Notes under the pieces: model-generated | The model's database searches: none | What the model was told of the DNA's origin: nothing | The model's input: the letters and a program-made list of their open reading frames with translations, nothing else | Part shown: in pieces, positions 9,345-18,013 of the stretch | Layout: each line of letters begins with the position of its first letter | Numbering within the stretch: the first letter of the stretch is position 1 | Source: CAZPMO01 sp964587515 | GTDB lineage: Bacteria > Pseudomonadota > Alphaproteobacteria > MPNO01 | Reading direction: 5' to 3' | Assembly (NCBI GenBank): GCA_964587515.1 | Contig: CAZPMO010000008.1 | Coordinates: forward strand, 1-54,580 | DNA length: 54,580 nt | Position numbers and translations under genes: made by a program

Positions 9345-9442
9345 GCCCGGTTATTTTTCCGTCGTCACCGGCCAACGATGGATGGCGACCAAAGATTAAC
9401 GAAACGATAATGGCGCGACCCACGCGGCGCGCCCGAAATATC

Positions 9443-9742
9443 CTAGTATCCCGGGAAATCCTCTTCCTCGAATCCGTTGCCGACGAGCTGGACCAGCGCG
9501 GCAAGCGCGTCATCGGCGTCGGCGCCGCGCGCGGTGATTTCTATTTCCGTGCCCTTGGCCGCGCCCAGCATCAGCAGGCCCATGATCGACAGCGCCGTGA
9601 CCGTGTGGGCCTGGGTAGCGATGGTGATTTCGGCTTCGAATCGGCCGGCGACCTTGGCGAGCCGCGCCGCCGCGCGGGCGTGCAACCCGCGCTGATTGAC
9701 GATGGTCGCGGTATTTTTGACTTCGCCCGGTGAAGGCGTCAT
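9443..9742 (-). CDS. ptsH: HPr-family phosphocarrier protein
   Basis: A 99-residue HPr. RGLHARAAARL carries the phospho-accepting His21, and ALSIMGLLML carries Ser52, the site phosphorylated by HprK. Both are shifted six residues from textbook His15/Ser46 by a short N-terminal extension. The start overlaps the EIIA gene by four bases. No sugar-specific EIIB or EIIC is nearby, so it belongs to a regulatory phosphorelay of the alphaproteobacterial PTS-Ntr kind, with EI expected elsewhere in the genome. Confidence 0.95.
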   Translation of the reverse strand: MTPSPGEVKNTATIVNQRGLHARAAARLAKVAGRFEAEITIATQAHTVTALSIMGLLMLGAAKGTEIEITARGADADDALAALVQLVGNGFEEEDFPGY

Positions 9743-10146
9743 TCGGACCCTTCGGCGAGCAGGCTGGAGGCGACGCTGATATATTTTCGCCCGGCGTCCT
9801 GGGCGTCGGCGACCGCGTCGGCGAGTGACCGGGTGGCGCGGACGCTGGCGAGCTTGACCAGCATCGGCAGATTGATCCCGGCGATCACCTCGACCGGCAC
9901 TTCGTTCATGGTCGAAATTGCGAGGTTGGACGGCGTGCCGCCGAACATGTCCGTCAATACCACCACACCGGCGCCGTCATCCACCTTGGCGACGCAATCG
10001 AGGATTTCGAGCCGGCGCTGTCCCATGTCGTCATTGGCGCCAATGCACACCGTGGCCAGGCGTTCCTGCGGGCCCACCACATGCTCAAGCGCGGCGGCGA
10101 ACTCATCGGCGAGATGACAATGGGTAACCAGGACGATGCCGATCAT
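9739..10146 (-). CDS. PTS EIIA component, mannose/fructose family
   Basis: A 135-residue EIIA-Man domain protein. The opening MIGIVLVTHCHLADEF carries the likely phospho-histidine (His9) near the end of the first strand, and LTDMFGGTPSN is the second family signature. It overlaps ptsH by four bases and follows rapZ by 18. With no permease domains around it, it probably acts as a regulatory phosphate acceptor from HPr. In alphaproteobacteria this EIIA is commonly found with HprK and ChvGI. The output target cannot be seen here. Confidence 0.92.
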   Translation of the reverse strand: MIGIVLVTHCHLADEFAAALEHVVGPQERLATVCIGANDDMGQRRLEILDCVAKVDDGAGVVVLTDMFGGTPSNLAISTMNEVPVEVIAGINLPMLVKLASVRATRSLADAVADAQDAGRKYISVASSLLAEGSE

Positions 10147-10164
10147 TGGCGTTTTTCCGTCTGG

Positions 10165-11133
10165 TTAACGGCTTCGAGCCGATTTCGGCATGTCGCGATG
10201 TCCGATGGCGACGCGCTCGCCATGCTGTTCGAGCCAGGCCGCGAGGCGTTCAGTGACGAATACCGAGCGGTGCTGGCCCCCGGTGCAGCCGATCGCAATG
10301 GTGAGATAGCTCTTGCCCTCCTTGCTGAATCTCGGCAACAGCGAGCCTAGCATGGTGGTCACGGAATGAAAGAATTCTTCGAACCCGGCATCGCCGGCGA
10401 TAAACTTCGCCACCGCTTTGTCCTGGCCGGTCAGGCCCTGCAATTTCGGCTCATAATGCGGATTGGCGAGGAAGCGGGCGTCGAGCACGATATCCGCTTC
10501 CGGCGGCAGGCCTCGGCGGTAGGAGAACGAGGTGATGAACACGGCGACGCCGCGCTGTTCTTCCGGCGCGAAGTGCCCGTGCAGCAACCTTTTCAAATCA
10601 CCAAGGATCATGTCAGAGGTCTCGACGACGAGATCGGCGCGCTCGCGCAGTGGCGCCAGAATGCCGCGCTCGTGGCGAATGCCGTCGGCCACCGGCCTGT
10701 CCGTGGCCAGGGGGTGCAGCCTGCGGGTCTCGGTGAACCGGCGCAGCAACACTTCGTCCTTGCAGTCGATGAAGACCAGCTTCACATCGATCATCCGGTC
10801 GCCGATCAATTCGTCGATTTCGTGGAGGAACGGCGCGGCGCCGAAATCGCGGGTTCGGATGTCGACGCCGATGGCGATGGGTGTGTGAGATCTCGACGAG
10901 GGCTTCAGCAGATTGGCGAGCAATGACAGCGGCAGGTTGTCGACCGCCTCATACCCCAGATCTTCGAGGACTTTTAGCGCCGCGCTCTTGCCGGCGCCGG
11001 AAACGCCGGTGATCAGCACGACGTGCTGCGGCTGACGGGGAGTTCTCGGCGCGGGCGTCCCACGCTTGGCCGTGGGCTTTCTCGCGGTCTTCGAGCTCTT
11101 CTTTTTCGCGGTTTTTCTGGGCGGTTGGGTCAT
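10165..11133 (-). CDS. rapZ: RapZ-family nucleotide-binding RNase adapter
   Basis: A 322-residue RapZ/YvcJ protein. The P-loop GVSGAGKS is at residues 43-50, followed by GYEAVDNLPL. The C-terminal domain shows VFITSFSYRRG and IAIGCTGGQHRSV, both typical. In E. coli RapZ guides RNase E to GlmZ and so controls GlcN6P synthase; the role in alphaproteobacteria is less settled. The first ~36 residues form an extra Lys/Arg/Pro-rich tail (KKKSSKTARKPTAKR) absent from most homologues, which could bind RNA. The start ATG overlaps the hprK stop as ATGA, so the tail is not an obvious start-site error. Confidence 0.94.
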   Translation of the reverse strand: MTQPPRKTAKKKSSKTARKPTAKRGTPAPRTPRQPQHVVLITGVSGAGKSAALKVLEDLGYEAVDNLPLSLLANLLKPSSRSHTPIAIGVDIRTRDFGAAPFLHEIDELIGDRMIDVKLVFIDCKDEVLLRRFTETRRLHPLATDRPVADGIRHERGILAPLRERADLVVETSDMILGDLKRLLHGHFAPEEQRGVAVFITSFSYRRGLPPEADIVLDARFLANPHYEPKLQGLTGQDKAVAKFIAGDAGFEEFFHSVTTMLGSLLPRFSKEGKSYLTIAIGCTGGQHRSVFVTERLAAWLEQHGERVAIGHRDMPKSARSR

Positions 11134-11597
11134 CGCACCGTTGTATCAGACGCGGGAAAAGTCTCGGCCCGATGGTTCCGGGCCAGTCCCTGGACGATAA
11201 GCCTCGCCTTGGCCGCCGCCGAGGCCTCGAACGGCGCGAGCCTCACCAGTGGAATGCTCACTCCAAGGGCTTCCCATATGGTCTTTTCCGGTAGACGATC
11301 AAGGGTTTCGGGCTCGGTCAACTCGATAGCCAGGCCGAGCGTCGCCAACGGCAGGGCGTCGATTGGGATGATGCCCACACCCCTGACCTCAAGCCGTCCC
11401 ACTATATTTCGCGGGGCCGAGGCGACCAGATCCGTCCCATCCCGGACGAGCGAGACCTGGTCGTCCGCCACCAATTGCGCGCCGCCGTCCATAAGCCGCA
11501 GCGCAAGGTCCGATTTACCGCTCGCCGGCGCCCCCAACAACAAGACACCGGCGCCGTCGATCGCCACGCAGGTGGCATGGATGAGATGCTGTTCCAT
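11130..11597 (-). CDS. hprK: HPr kinase/phosphorylase, short alphaproteobacterial form
   Basis: A 155-residue HprK containing only the C-terminal catalytic domain, as usual in alphaproteobacteria. The P-loop GAPASGKSD lies at residues 22-30 and LVADDQVSL supplies the acidic metal-binding residues. ATG at 11597 is chosen because it follows the chvG stop by one base and gives the usual short form. It should phosphorylate or dephosphorylate Ser52 of the HPr encoded two genes on. Its overlap with rapZ and near-contact with chvG suggest one transcript linking PTS and ChvGI signalling. Confidence 0.93.
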   Translation of the reverse strand: MEQHLIHATCVAIDGAGVLLLGAPASGKSDLALRLMDGGAQLVADDQVSLVRDGTDLVASAPRNIVGRLEVRGVGIIPIDALPLATLGLAIELTEPETLDRLPEKTIWEALGVSIPLVRLAPFEASAAAKARLIVQGLARNHRAETFPASDTTVR

Positions 11598-11598
11598 G

Positions 11599-13272
11599 TC
11601 AGGACGCCGGCAGACGGACTTCGAAATGGGCGCCGGCGACGCGGCCGTTCTCGGTGCGCCGGTTGGAAGCGACGATCGTGCCGCCATGCGCTTCGACGAT
11701 CTGGCGTGAAATACAGAGGCCGAGCCCCGAATGGGTGCCGAACGCCTCGCCATCGGGCCGTTCGGTATAAAACCGGTCGAAGATCGAATCGAGATTGTCC
11801 TCGGGGATTCCGGGTCCGTCGTCGTCGACGGTTACTTCCACCACCCCGTTGTCGCGCGCCGCCGTCATGCGCACCACGCCGCCCGGCGGACTGAACGAGA
11901 ACGCATTGCTGATCAGGTTCTGGAACACCTGAACCAGCCGACCCTCGATGCCGTCGACCCGGATTCCGTCCGGCGAAACGGTCTTGAGTTCAAGGTGCGG
12001 CTGCGCGTTGGTGGATGTGGATTCGTGGACCTGCGCCAGCGCCGACAGCAGCCGGCCGAGATCGACCGGTTCCATGGCCGCGCGTGCAAGCTCCGCGTCA
12101 AGCCTGGAGGCGCCGGAAATATCGCTGATCAACCGGTCGAGACGTTTGACATCTTCCTGGATAATCGACATCAGCTTGCGCTGTTGTTCGGGATCGGAGA
12201 CCCGCGCCGCGGTCTCGACCGCGCTCTGCAGCGACGTCAACGGATTCTTGATCTCGTGGGCGACATCAGCGGCGAAACTCTCGACAGCTTCCAGGCGCTG
12301 CCAAAGCGCTTCGGTCATGCCGCGCAATGCGATAGACAAATCGCCGATCTCGTCGCGGCGATGGGTGAAATCGGGGATCGACTCGCTGGTGCCCTGGCCG
12401 CCGCGCACCAGATCGGCGGCGGCGGCGAGGCGACGCACCGGACGCGCAATGGTGCCCGCGAGGTAGATCGACAGCAGGACCGTAACGGCAAGCGCGATCG
12501 CGAAGACCTTTAGAATGCCGAACCGGACCTCGCGCACCGTGAACTCGATCTCGCCGCTGCCCGTGCTCAGCATCAACGCGCCCAGCACCTTCTTGAAGCG
12601 CTGCACCGGCACCGTGGCAATCAGGACTTTCTGGCCGGTTGAGGCAAGCTGCAACGACCGGGAGGGCTCGCCCGACAGCGCCGTGGTCACGGCCTCGTAA
12701 TCCTCGGCGCGTTGCGCGGCGCGTTCGTGGTAAGGGGGAAGGCTGAGGCGTTCAGGCAAAAGATCGATCACCGTTTCGTAAAACCGCACGACAACCCGTT
12801 CCAGCGACCCGTCGGGTTGCGGCGGTGGCAGAATTTCGACCTCGACCGCGCCGCCTTGCCCGCGCAAAAAGCGGCTGTCGGCGATCAGGCGTCCGTCGGC
12901 GGCGAACAGGCGAGCCCGGGTCCGCGTCGGTTCGACCAGCCGGCGCAGCATCTGGCGGGAAATGATGGAGAGCAGAGACTGGGTGCCGTCGGGACCGGTG
13001 GCGACGGCGCCCTGGCCGATCGCGCCGGCGAAAATCTCGCCCTGTATGGTCAGCGCGTCGAGCTCGGCTTCGATCAGCCCGTCCTCGTACTGGCCGAGAT
13101 AAAGCAGCCCGCCGAAGAGAATCCCCAACGCCACGATGTTCACGGTGAGAATGCGCCGGGTCAGCGGCGAAACCAGCCTGGCGCGCCGGCGGCGGTCGGG
13201 GTCGACGCGACGGGCCGGCGCCTGGCGCTCGGTGCTTGCCGGGGCGAGCCTCTCTCCAGCCCTTAGCGCCAA
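11599..13272 (-). CDS. chvG: ChvG-family sensor histidine kinase
   Basis: A 557-residue kinase. A cytoplasmic Arg-rich start precedes TM1 (about residues 41-60, ILTVNIVALGILFGGLLYLG). A periplasmic sensing domain of ~190 residues follows, then TM2 (VFAIALAVTVLLSIYLAG), HAMP, the H-box FAADVAHEIKNPL with His339, N-box NLISNAFSF and G1 DDGPGIP. The ChvG/ExoS family responds to acid or envelope stress and phosphorylates ChvI. The gene begins six bases after chvI and touches hprK, the order commonly seen in alphaproteobacteria. Confidence 0.93.
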   Translation of the reverse strand: MALRAGERLAPASTERQAPARRVDPDRRRRARLVSPLTRRILTVNIVALGILFGGLLYLGQYEDGLIEAELDALTIQGEIFAGAIGQGAVATGPDGTQSLLSIISRQMLRRLVEPTRTRARLFAADGRLIADSRFLRGQGGAVEVEILPPPQPDGSLERVVVRFYETVIDLLPERLSLPPYHERAAQRAEDYEAVTTALSGEPSRSLQLASTGQKVLIATVPVQRFKKVLGALMLSTGSGEIEFTVREVRFGILKVFAIALAVTVLLSIYLAGTIARPVRRLAAAADLVRGGQGTSESIPDFTHRRDEIGDLSIALRGMTEALWQRLEAVESFAADVAHEIKNPLTSLQSAVETAARVSDPEQQRKLMSIIQEDVKRLDRLISDISGASRLDAELARAAMEPVDLGRLLSALAQVHESTSTNAQPHLELKTVSPDGIRVDGIEGRLVQVFQNLISNAFSFSPPGGVVRMTAARDNGVVEVTVDDDGPGIPEDNLDSIFDRFYTERPDGEAFGTHSGLGLCISRQIVEAHGGTIVASNRRTENGRVAGAHFEVRLPAS

Positions 13273-13278
13273 CCGCGC

Positions 13279-13980
13279 CTACCCATCCCTGTATCGATAG
13301 CCGATGCCATACAGGGTCTCTATTTCGCCGAAATCATCATCGATTGATTTGAACTTCTTGCGCAAACGCTTGATATGACTATCGATGGTGCGATCGTCCA
13401 CATAGACGTGCTCGCCATAGGCCGCGTCCATGAGCTGGTCACGGCTTTTGACATGTCCCGGCCGCGCCGCCAGCGCCTTAACGATCAGGAACTCGGTCAC
13501 CGTAAGGTCTACTGGTTTGCTCTTCCAGGCGCACAGATGACGCGATGAATCGAGCACCAGGTCGCCGCGTACGACGGTCGGGTCGACGGCTGAGTCGTTT
13601 CCGGTGTCGCCGCCTTTTTCGTGACGGCGCAGGATGGTCCGGATGCGTTCCAGCAGCAGGCGCTGGGAAAACGGTTTCTTGATATAGTCGTCGGCGCCCA
13701 TCCGGAGCCCGAGCAGCTCATCGACTTCGTCGTCCTTCGAGGTCAGGAAGATAATGGGCAGATCGCTCTTGCTGCGCAGTTTCGACAGCAACTCCATTCC
13801 GTCCATGCGCGGCATCTTGATGTCCAGGACGGCGAGATCGGCGGGTTTCGACGTCAGCCCCTGCAGGGCCGAGGCCCCGTCGGTATAGGTCTGCACTTCG
13901 AATCCCTCGGCCTCGAGCGCCATCGACACCGAGGTCAGGATGTTCCGATCGTCGTCGACGAGCGCAATAGTCTGCTTCAC
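13279..13980 (-). CDS. chvI: ChvI-family response regulator
   Basis: A 233-residue OmpR/PhoB-type regulator. The receiver domain has the acidic pocket VDDDRN, phospho-acceptor Asp53 in VLDIKMP and Lys103 in DDYIKKPF. The C-terminal winged helix ends with HIKRLRKKF and YGIGYRYRDG. Partner of ChvG, encoded next. In rhizobia ChvI controls envelope, exopolysaccharide and central carbon genes, including pckA, which lies 1.3 kb away here on the opposite strand. It is the first gene of the minus-strand run down to ptsH. Confidence 0.95.
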   Translation of the reverse strand: MKQTIALVDDDRNILTSVSMALEAEGFEVQTYTDGASALQGLTSKPADLAVLDIKMPRMDGMELLSKLRSKSDLPIIFLTSKDDEVDELLGLRMGADDYIKKPFSQRLLLERIRTILRRHEKGGDTGNDSAVDPTVVRGDLVLDSSRHLCAWKSKPVDLTVTEFLIVKALAARPGHVKSRDQLMDAAYGEHVYVDDRTIDSHIKRLRKKFKSIDDDFGEIETLYGIGYRYRDG

Positions 13981-14448
13981 CGTCTGCGTCCTCCAAAAGG
14001 CCCCGTGGCCCCGACCGGCTGATAATAGCCCAATCAGGTTCTCTAAGCCCTAACGCCTTAATACGGCATAAATGGGGCCGACCACGGGCGTTTCGCAAGG
14101 GATTCGCGCCATATTCCCTAAATTTGCCCTGATTTGTCGCGTGCGCCGCTGTTCCATGGGTTAACAGGTAATACCAGCGATCCTTGATATTGGCCTGTTT
14201 CACCGGAGAGAACTTCATCACCGGGCAGGAGCGGTTCGCGCCATGGTACGTGTACCACAAGCGGGCCGCGACGCCCTCGGTGATGAAGTTATCCCGGCCT
14301 GCGGTGGCCGTGAGGGCACGACCCGCCGCGTTGCGATGCTTGCCCGATACACCGTATCGCGCCGCGCAACGCTCCTAACGGGTCGAGCCCTCACGGCCAT
14401 GAAACAGGTCAATATCAACGATCGCTGGTATGACCTATATTACAGGGC
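13981..14448. other. Gene-free interval between chvI and hugZ
   Basis: This 468-base interval must hold the divergent promoters of chvI and the hugZ-like gene. The part next to chvI (13981-14165) shows no clear motif. The rest is filled by the three-armed palindromic element listed separately, which ends 12 bases before the hugZ start codon. No convincing small gene was seen. Confidence 0.7.
14166..14436. repeat. Three-armed palindromic element with 38-bp terminal inverted repeats
   Basis: The outer stem pairs 14166-14203 with 14399-14436 (34 of 38 positions). Arm 1 pairs 14211-14223 with 14278-14290 (13 of 13) and encloses the hairpin TGGTAC-GT-GTACCA at 14244-14257. Arm 2 pairs 14306-14325 with 14379-14398 (19 of 20). 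It encloses GCGTTGCG/CGCAACGC (14328-14335 with 14365-14372) and CGATAC/GTATCG (14345-14350 with 14354-14359). Arm 2 abuts the right outer stem directly. The whole can fold as a three-way junction in RNA or as a cruciform in DNA. It could be a non-autonomous mobile palindrome or a structured leader; I do not recognise a named family. Confidence 0.8.
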
Positions 14449-15183
14449 ATGAGAGAGCACGCTGATGATCTTGGCGGTAACGCCCGGCGGCTGATGCGCG
14501 CCGCCGACCGCGCGACGCTGTCGACGGCGCTGGCCGAGGACGGCTGGCCCTACGCCTCGCTGGTCCTGCTGGGATGCGGTCATGACGCGGTGCCGCTGGC
14601 GCTGATTTCGGACCTGGCCGAGCATACCAGGAACCTTCATTCCGACGCACGCGCTTCGCTCCTCTATGACGGCACCGCCGGGCTCGATGAGCCGTTGACG
14701 GGGACCCGCGTGACCGCGCTTGGCCGCTTCGAGAAATGCGACGACGGCGCGCTGCGCGACCGTTATATCCGGCGGCACCCCGGGGCCAGGGATTACGCCG
14801 CGTTCGCCGATTTCAATCTTTACCGCATGTCGGTCGAACGCGTGCATGTGGTCGCCGGCTTCGGCGCGATCCATTGGCTGGCGGGTGAAAGCGTTCTGTA
14901 TGACGCGGCGCCCGCGCTCATCGAGGCCGAGCCCGATATCGTCGCGCATATGAACGAGGATCATGCCGAAGCGATCGGACTTTATGCCCGCGACCTGCTG
15001 GGCCGGGCCGGCAAGGGCTGGGTGATGACGGGCGTGGACCCGGAGGGCTGTGATTTGCGCAATGGCGGCGAGACGGCGCGGCTGGGTTTCGACGAACCCG
15101 TCGCCGACGCGGACGCCGCGCGCGCGGCGCTGGTGGCGCTGGTGAAAAAGGCGCGCCAGGGGGGAGAAATTTCGCCCAGTTAA
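14449..15183 (+). CDS. HugZ-like PNPOx-fold protein with DUF2470 domain
   Basis: A 244-residue protein. The N-terminal ~150 residues are a pyridoxamine-phosphate-oxidase-like split barrel (ASLVLLGCGHDAVPLALIS, then LYDGTAGLDEPLTG and ALGRFEKC). The C-terminal ~85 residues are DUF2470, with IVAHMNEDHAEAIGLYA. This architecture occurs in HugZ-type heme-utilisation/heme-binding proteins and in related proteins of unknown function. The start ATG follows the palindromic element by 12 bases and its ribosome site is weak (CAGGGC), so the element's fold could affect translation. A heme role is inference from the family. Confidence 0.78.
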   Translation: MREHADDLGGNARRLMRAADRATLSTALAEDGWPYASLVLLGCGHDAVPLALISDLAEHTRNLHSDARASLLYDGTAGLDEPLTGTRVTALGRFEKCDDGALRDRYIRRHPGARDYAAFADFNLYRMSVERVHVVAGFGAIHWLAGESVLYDAAPALIEAEPDIVAHMNEDHAEAIGLYARDLLGRAGKGWVMTGVDPEGCDLRNGGETARLGFDEPVADADAARAALVALVKKARQGGEISPS

Positions 15184-15212
15184 CGCGGAATCGCGCCGCG
15201 TTCTGTTGCAAC

Positions 15213-15244
15213 AGGCAGGCCCTCAGATTATGTTCGGCCTGCCT
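15213..15244 (+). terminator. Possible terminator after the hugZ-like gene
   Basis: AGGCAGGCC (15213-15221) pairs perfectly with GGCCTGCCT (15236-15244) around a 14-base loop, 30 bases after the stop. Only three T follow, so termination is doubtful. It lies in the pckA leader and could instead act there. Confidence 0.4.
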
Positions 15245-15305
15245 TTCGCGAGGGGGATAAAGGGAGTGGCTCCGCAACGGACCACCCGTGATCAGGAGGA
15301 CTAAG

Positions 15306-16916
15306 GTGAATCAGACGGGACAGTTCATCAGCCGCTTCGGGCTGGAAAATCACGGGTTGAGCAACCTCAGCGCGGCGCACTGGAATCTCTCGACGCCAGC
15401 GCTCTACGAACACGCATTGCGGCGTGGCGAGGGCGAGCTTGCCTATGGCGGCGGCTTCGTCACCGTGACCGGCGAATACACCGGGCGCTCGCCGAAGGAC
15501 AAGTTCATCGTCGAAGAGCCGTCTTCGAGCGGCGATATCTGGTGGGGACCGGTCAATAACAAGATCTCCGAGGATCATTTCGACATCGTCCACAAGCGCA
15601 TGCTGGCCTATTTCCAGGGTCGCGAAGTGTTCGTGCGCGACGTCTATGCCGGCGCCGACCCGGAATTCCGCCTGAACGTTCGGGTGGTGACCGAGCAGGC
15701 CTGGCACAATCTGTTTACCGGCAACATGTTCATCCCGCCGGCGGCCGATGCGCTGCATGAGTTCGAGCCCCAATTCACCGTGCTGCACGCCCCCAACATG
15801 CAGTCGATCCCGGAGATCGACGGCACCGATTCCGAGGTTTTCGTGTTGCTGAACTTCGCCAAGCGCCTGGTGCTGGTCGGCGGCTCGCACTACACCGGCG
15901 AAATCAAGAAGACCATCTTCTCGGTGCTCAACTATCTGTTGCCGGCGCGCGGCGTCCTCCCGATGCATTGCTCGTCCAATATCGGGCCCGACGGCGATAC
16001 CGCGATCTTCTTCGGCCTGTCCGGCACCGGCAAGACCACCCTATCGTCGGAACCCACGCGCATGCTGATCGGCGACGACGAACATGGCTGGTCGGATAAC
16101 GGTGTGTTCAATTTCGAGGGCGGCTGCTACGCCAAGGCGATCAAGCTGTCGGCCGAAGCCGAGCCCGAGATTCACGCCGCCTGCTTCCGTTTCGGCACGG
16201 TTCTGGAAAACGTCGTGCTAAAGGGCGAATCACGCATTCCCGATTTCGACGACGGCTCGCTGACCGAGAATACGCGGGCTTCCTATCCACTTGATTTCAT
16301 TCCGAATACCAGCGACAAGGGCATGGGCGGGCATCCCGAGAATATCGTGATGCTGACCGCCGACGCGTTCGGCGTGCTGCCGCCCATCAGCCAGCTCACC
16401 GCCGAACAGGCGATGTACCATTTCCTGTCGGGCTATACAGCCAAGGTCGCGGGCACCGAACGCGGTCTCGGCAACGAGCCCGAGGCGACGTTCTCGACCT
16501 GCTTCGGCGCGCCGTTCCTGCCGCGTCATCCGACGGTCTATGCCAAACTGCTGGGAGAGAAAATCGCCAAGCACGGCGCGAAGTGCTGGCTGGTCAATAC
16601 CGGCTGGTCGGGCGGCGCCTATGGCGTCGGCGAGCGCATGAAGATCGCCCACACCCGCGGCATGCTGCGCGCCGCACTCGAAGGCAAGCTAGCCTCGGTG
16701 GCGTCCGCGCCGGATCCCAATTTCGGCATGCTGGTGCCGGAATCCTGCCCCGACGTGCCCCAGGAAGTGCTCAATCCGAAATCGACCTGGAGCGACAAGA
16801 AGGGCTATGACGACATGGCCCGCAATCTCGCCCAGCGCTTCGAGAAGAATTTCGAACAGTTCGAAAGCGCCGTCGACGACAAGGTCAAGGCCGCCGGCAT
16901 CCACGCCGCCGCGTAA
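15306..16916 (+). CDS. pckA: Phosphoenolpyruvate carboxykinase (ATP)
   Basis: A 536-residue ATP-dependent PEPCK converting oxaloacetate to PEP for gluconeogenesis. I choose GTG at 15306 because AGGAGGA ends five bases before it; an in-frame ATC-initiated extension upstream has no support. YTGRSPKDKF is the substrate loop, FFGLSGTGKTTLS (P-loop 237-244) binds ATP, and GDDEHGW holds the metal Asp. Lone gene on the plus strand. Regulation by ChvI is known in rhizobia and plausible here given the neighbouring chvGI, but no operator was identified. Confidence 0.98.
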   Translation: MNQTGQFISRFGLENHGLSNLSAAHWNLSTPALYEHALRRGEGELAYGGGFVTVTGEYTGRSPKDKFIVEEPSSSGDIWWGPVNNKISEDHFDIVHKRMLAYFQGREVFVRDVYAGADPEFRLNVRVVTEQAWHNLFTGNMFIPPAADALHEFEPQFTVLHAPNMQSIPEIDGTDSEVFVLLNFAKRLVLVGGSHYTGEIKKTIFSVLNYLLPARGVLPMHCSSNIGPDGDTAIFFGLSGTGKTTLSSEPTRMLIGDDEHGWSDNGVFNFEGGCYAKAIKLSAEAEPEIHAACFRFGTVLENVVLKGESRIPDFDDGSLTENTRASYPLDFIPNTSDKGMGGHPENIVMLTADAFGVLPPISQLTAEQAMYHFLSGYTAKVAGTERGLGNEPEATFSTCFGAPFLPRHPTVYAKLLGEKIAKHGAKCWLVNTGWSGGAYGVGERMKIAHTRGMLRAALEGKLASVASAPDPNFGMLVPESCPDVPQEVLNPKSTWSDKKGYDDMARNLAQRFEKNFEQFESAVDDKVKAAGIHAAA

Positions 16917-16934
16917 AAAGAAAGACCTAGAACT

Positions 16935-17990
16935 CTATCGCCAGCCGGCGCGGTCGAACATGCGGACCGCGTCGGCGTTTTTCCCGCCGAGAATTTCGAT
17001 ATCGAGCGCGTCGGCCTTGAACTTGCCGAGCGCGGCGACCGGCGCCGACAGCGCGACTCCGGAACGCACCGGGAATTCGTGGGCGACGGCGGCATAAATT
17101 TTCTGCGCCGCCGGGCTCGCCAGGAATTCGATCAGACGGATCGCTTCTTTCCGGTTCTTGGCGCTTTTCGCGACGCCGGCGCCCGAGACGTTGACATGCG
17201 CGCCGCGCCCACCCTGGTTGGGCCAGAACGGGCGCACCTTCGCGGCGACCGCCTGGTCGCGGGATTTCTTGGAGGCCGCGAGCCGCGCGTAATAATAGTG
17301 ATTGGCGATCGCGACATCGCCGGCCCCCGCCGCCACGGCTCGAATTTGATCGGTATCGCCGCCCTGCGGCCGGCGCGCGAAATTGGAAACCATCGCCTTC
17401 GCCCAGGCTTCGGCCTTCGCCGGGCCGTGATGGTGGATCAGCGACGCCAGCAATGACTGGTTATAAATGTTGCTGGACGATCGGATCAGCACGCGTCCCT
17501 TCCAGGCGGGGGCGGCCAACGCCTCGTATGTCGACAGATGTGACGGTTTCACCCGGTCGACGGCATAGAACATGATGCGGGCGCGCACGCCGAGCCCGAA
17601 CCAGTAGCCTTCGGGATCGCGATACCGCGCCGGGACAGCGGCGTTCAGCGCGGCCGAGGCGATGGGTTGGAGAATGCCCAGCGTCTTCGCGCGCACCAGG
17701 CGGCCGGCGTCGGCCGAGAGCAGGATGTCCGCCGGGCTGTTCGCGCCCTCGCGCCGGATGCGCTGGATCAGGGCGTCGGCCTGCCCGGTGACCAGATTGT
17801 AGCGAATCCCGGTGGCCCGGCGGAACGCCTCCAGCTGCGGCTTGATCAGCGCTTCCTTCCGGTAGGAATAGATATTGACCTGACCGGCGGCGACCTCGAT
17901 CGCGCCCATGATAACAATCGCGGCGAGCGCCGCGGCCATGGTCGTCACCCGCCGCCGTATCTTGTTTTTTGAATTTTCCCGGGACAGCAT
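16935..17990 (-). CDS. Ferric iron ABC transporter substrate-binding protein, FbpA/FutA-like
   Basis: A 351-residue periplasmic binding protein. ATG at 17990 is preceded by AAGGA. After a basic start (NKIRRR) comes a signal peptide core (TTMAAALAAIVIMGAIEVAAG), then VNIYSYRKEALIKP, the family opening. IANHYYYARL contains the adjacent tyrosines that coordinate Fe3+ in FbpA-type proteins. No permease or ATPase gene is adjacent, so it must share a transporter encoded elsewhere. A Fur-like palindrome lies 24-44 bases upstream of the start. It converges with pckA, whose stop is 19 bases away. Confidence 0.9.
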   Translation of the reverse strand: MLSRENSKNKIRRRVTTMAAALAAIVIMGAIEVAAGQVNIYSYRKEALIKPQLEAFRRATGIRYNLVTGQADALIQRIRREGANSPADILLSADAGRLVRAKTLGILQPIASAALNAAVPARYRDPEGYWFGLGVRARIMFYAVDRVKPSHLSTYEALAAPAWKGRVLIRSSSNIYNQSLLASLIHHHGPAKAEAWAKAMVSNFARRPQGGDTDQIRAVAAGAGDVAIANHYYYARLAASKKSRDQAVAAKVRPFWPNQGGRGAHVNVSGAGVAKSAKNRKEAIRLIEFLASPAAQKIYAAVAHEFPVRSGVALSAPVAALGKFKADALDIEILGGKNADAVRMFDRAGWR

Positions 17991-18013
17991 CTGAATTCCT
18001 TGGTGGTTTTTAT

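Noticed and set aside
9233..9442. SAH or SAM riboswitch in the ahcY leader
   Set aside because: The leader lacks a recognisable conserved core of the SAH, SAM-II or SAM/SAH classes; only a promoter-like pair was found. A covariance-model scan would settle it.
14166..14436. The three-armed palindrome as a CRISPR array or an attenuator
   Set aside because: There are no direct repeats with regular spacers, and no T-tract or leader peptide was seen.
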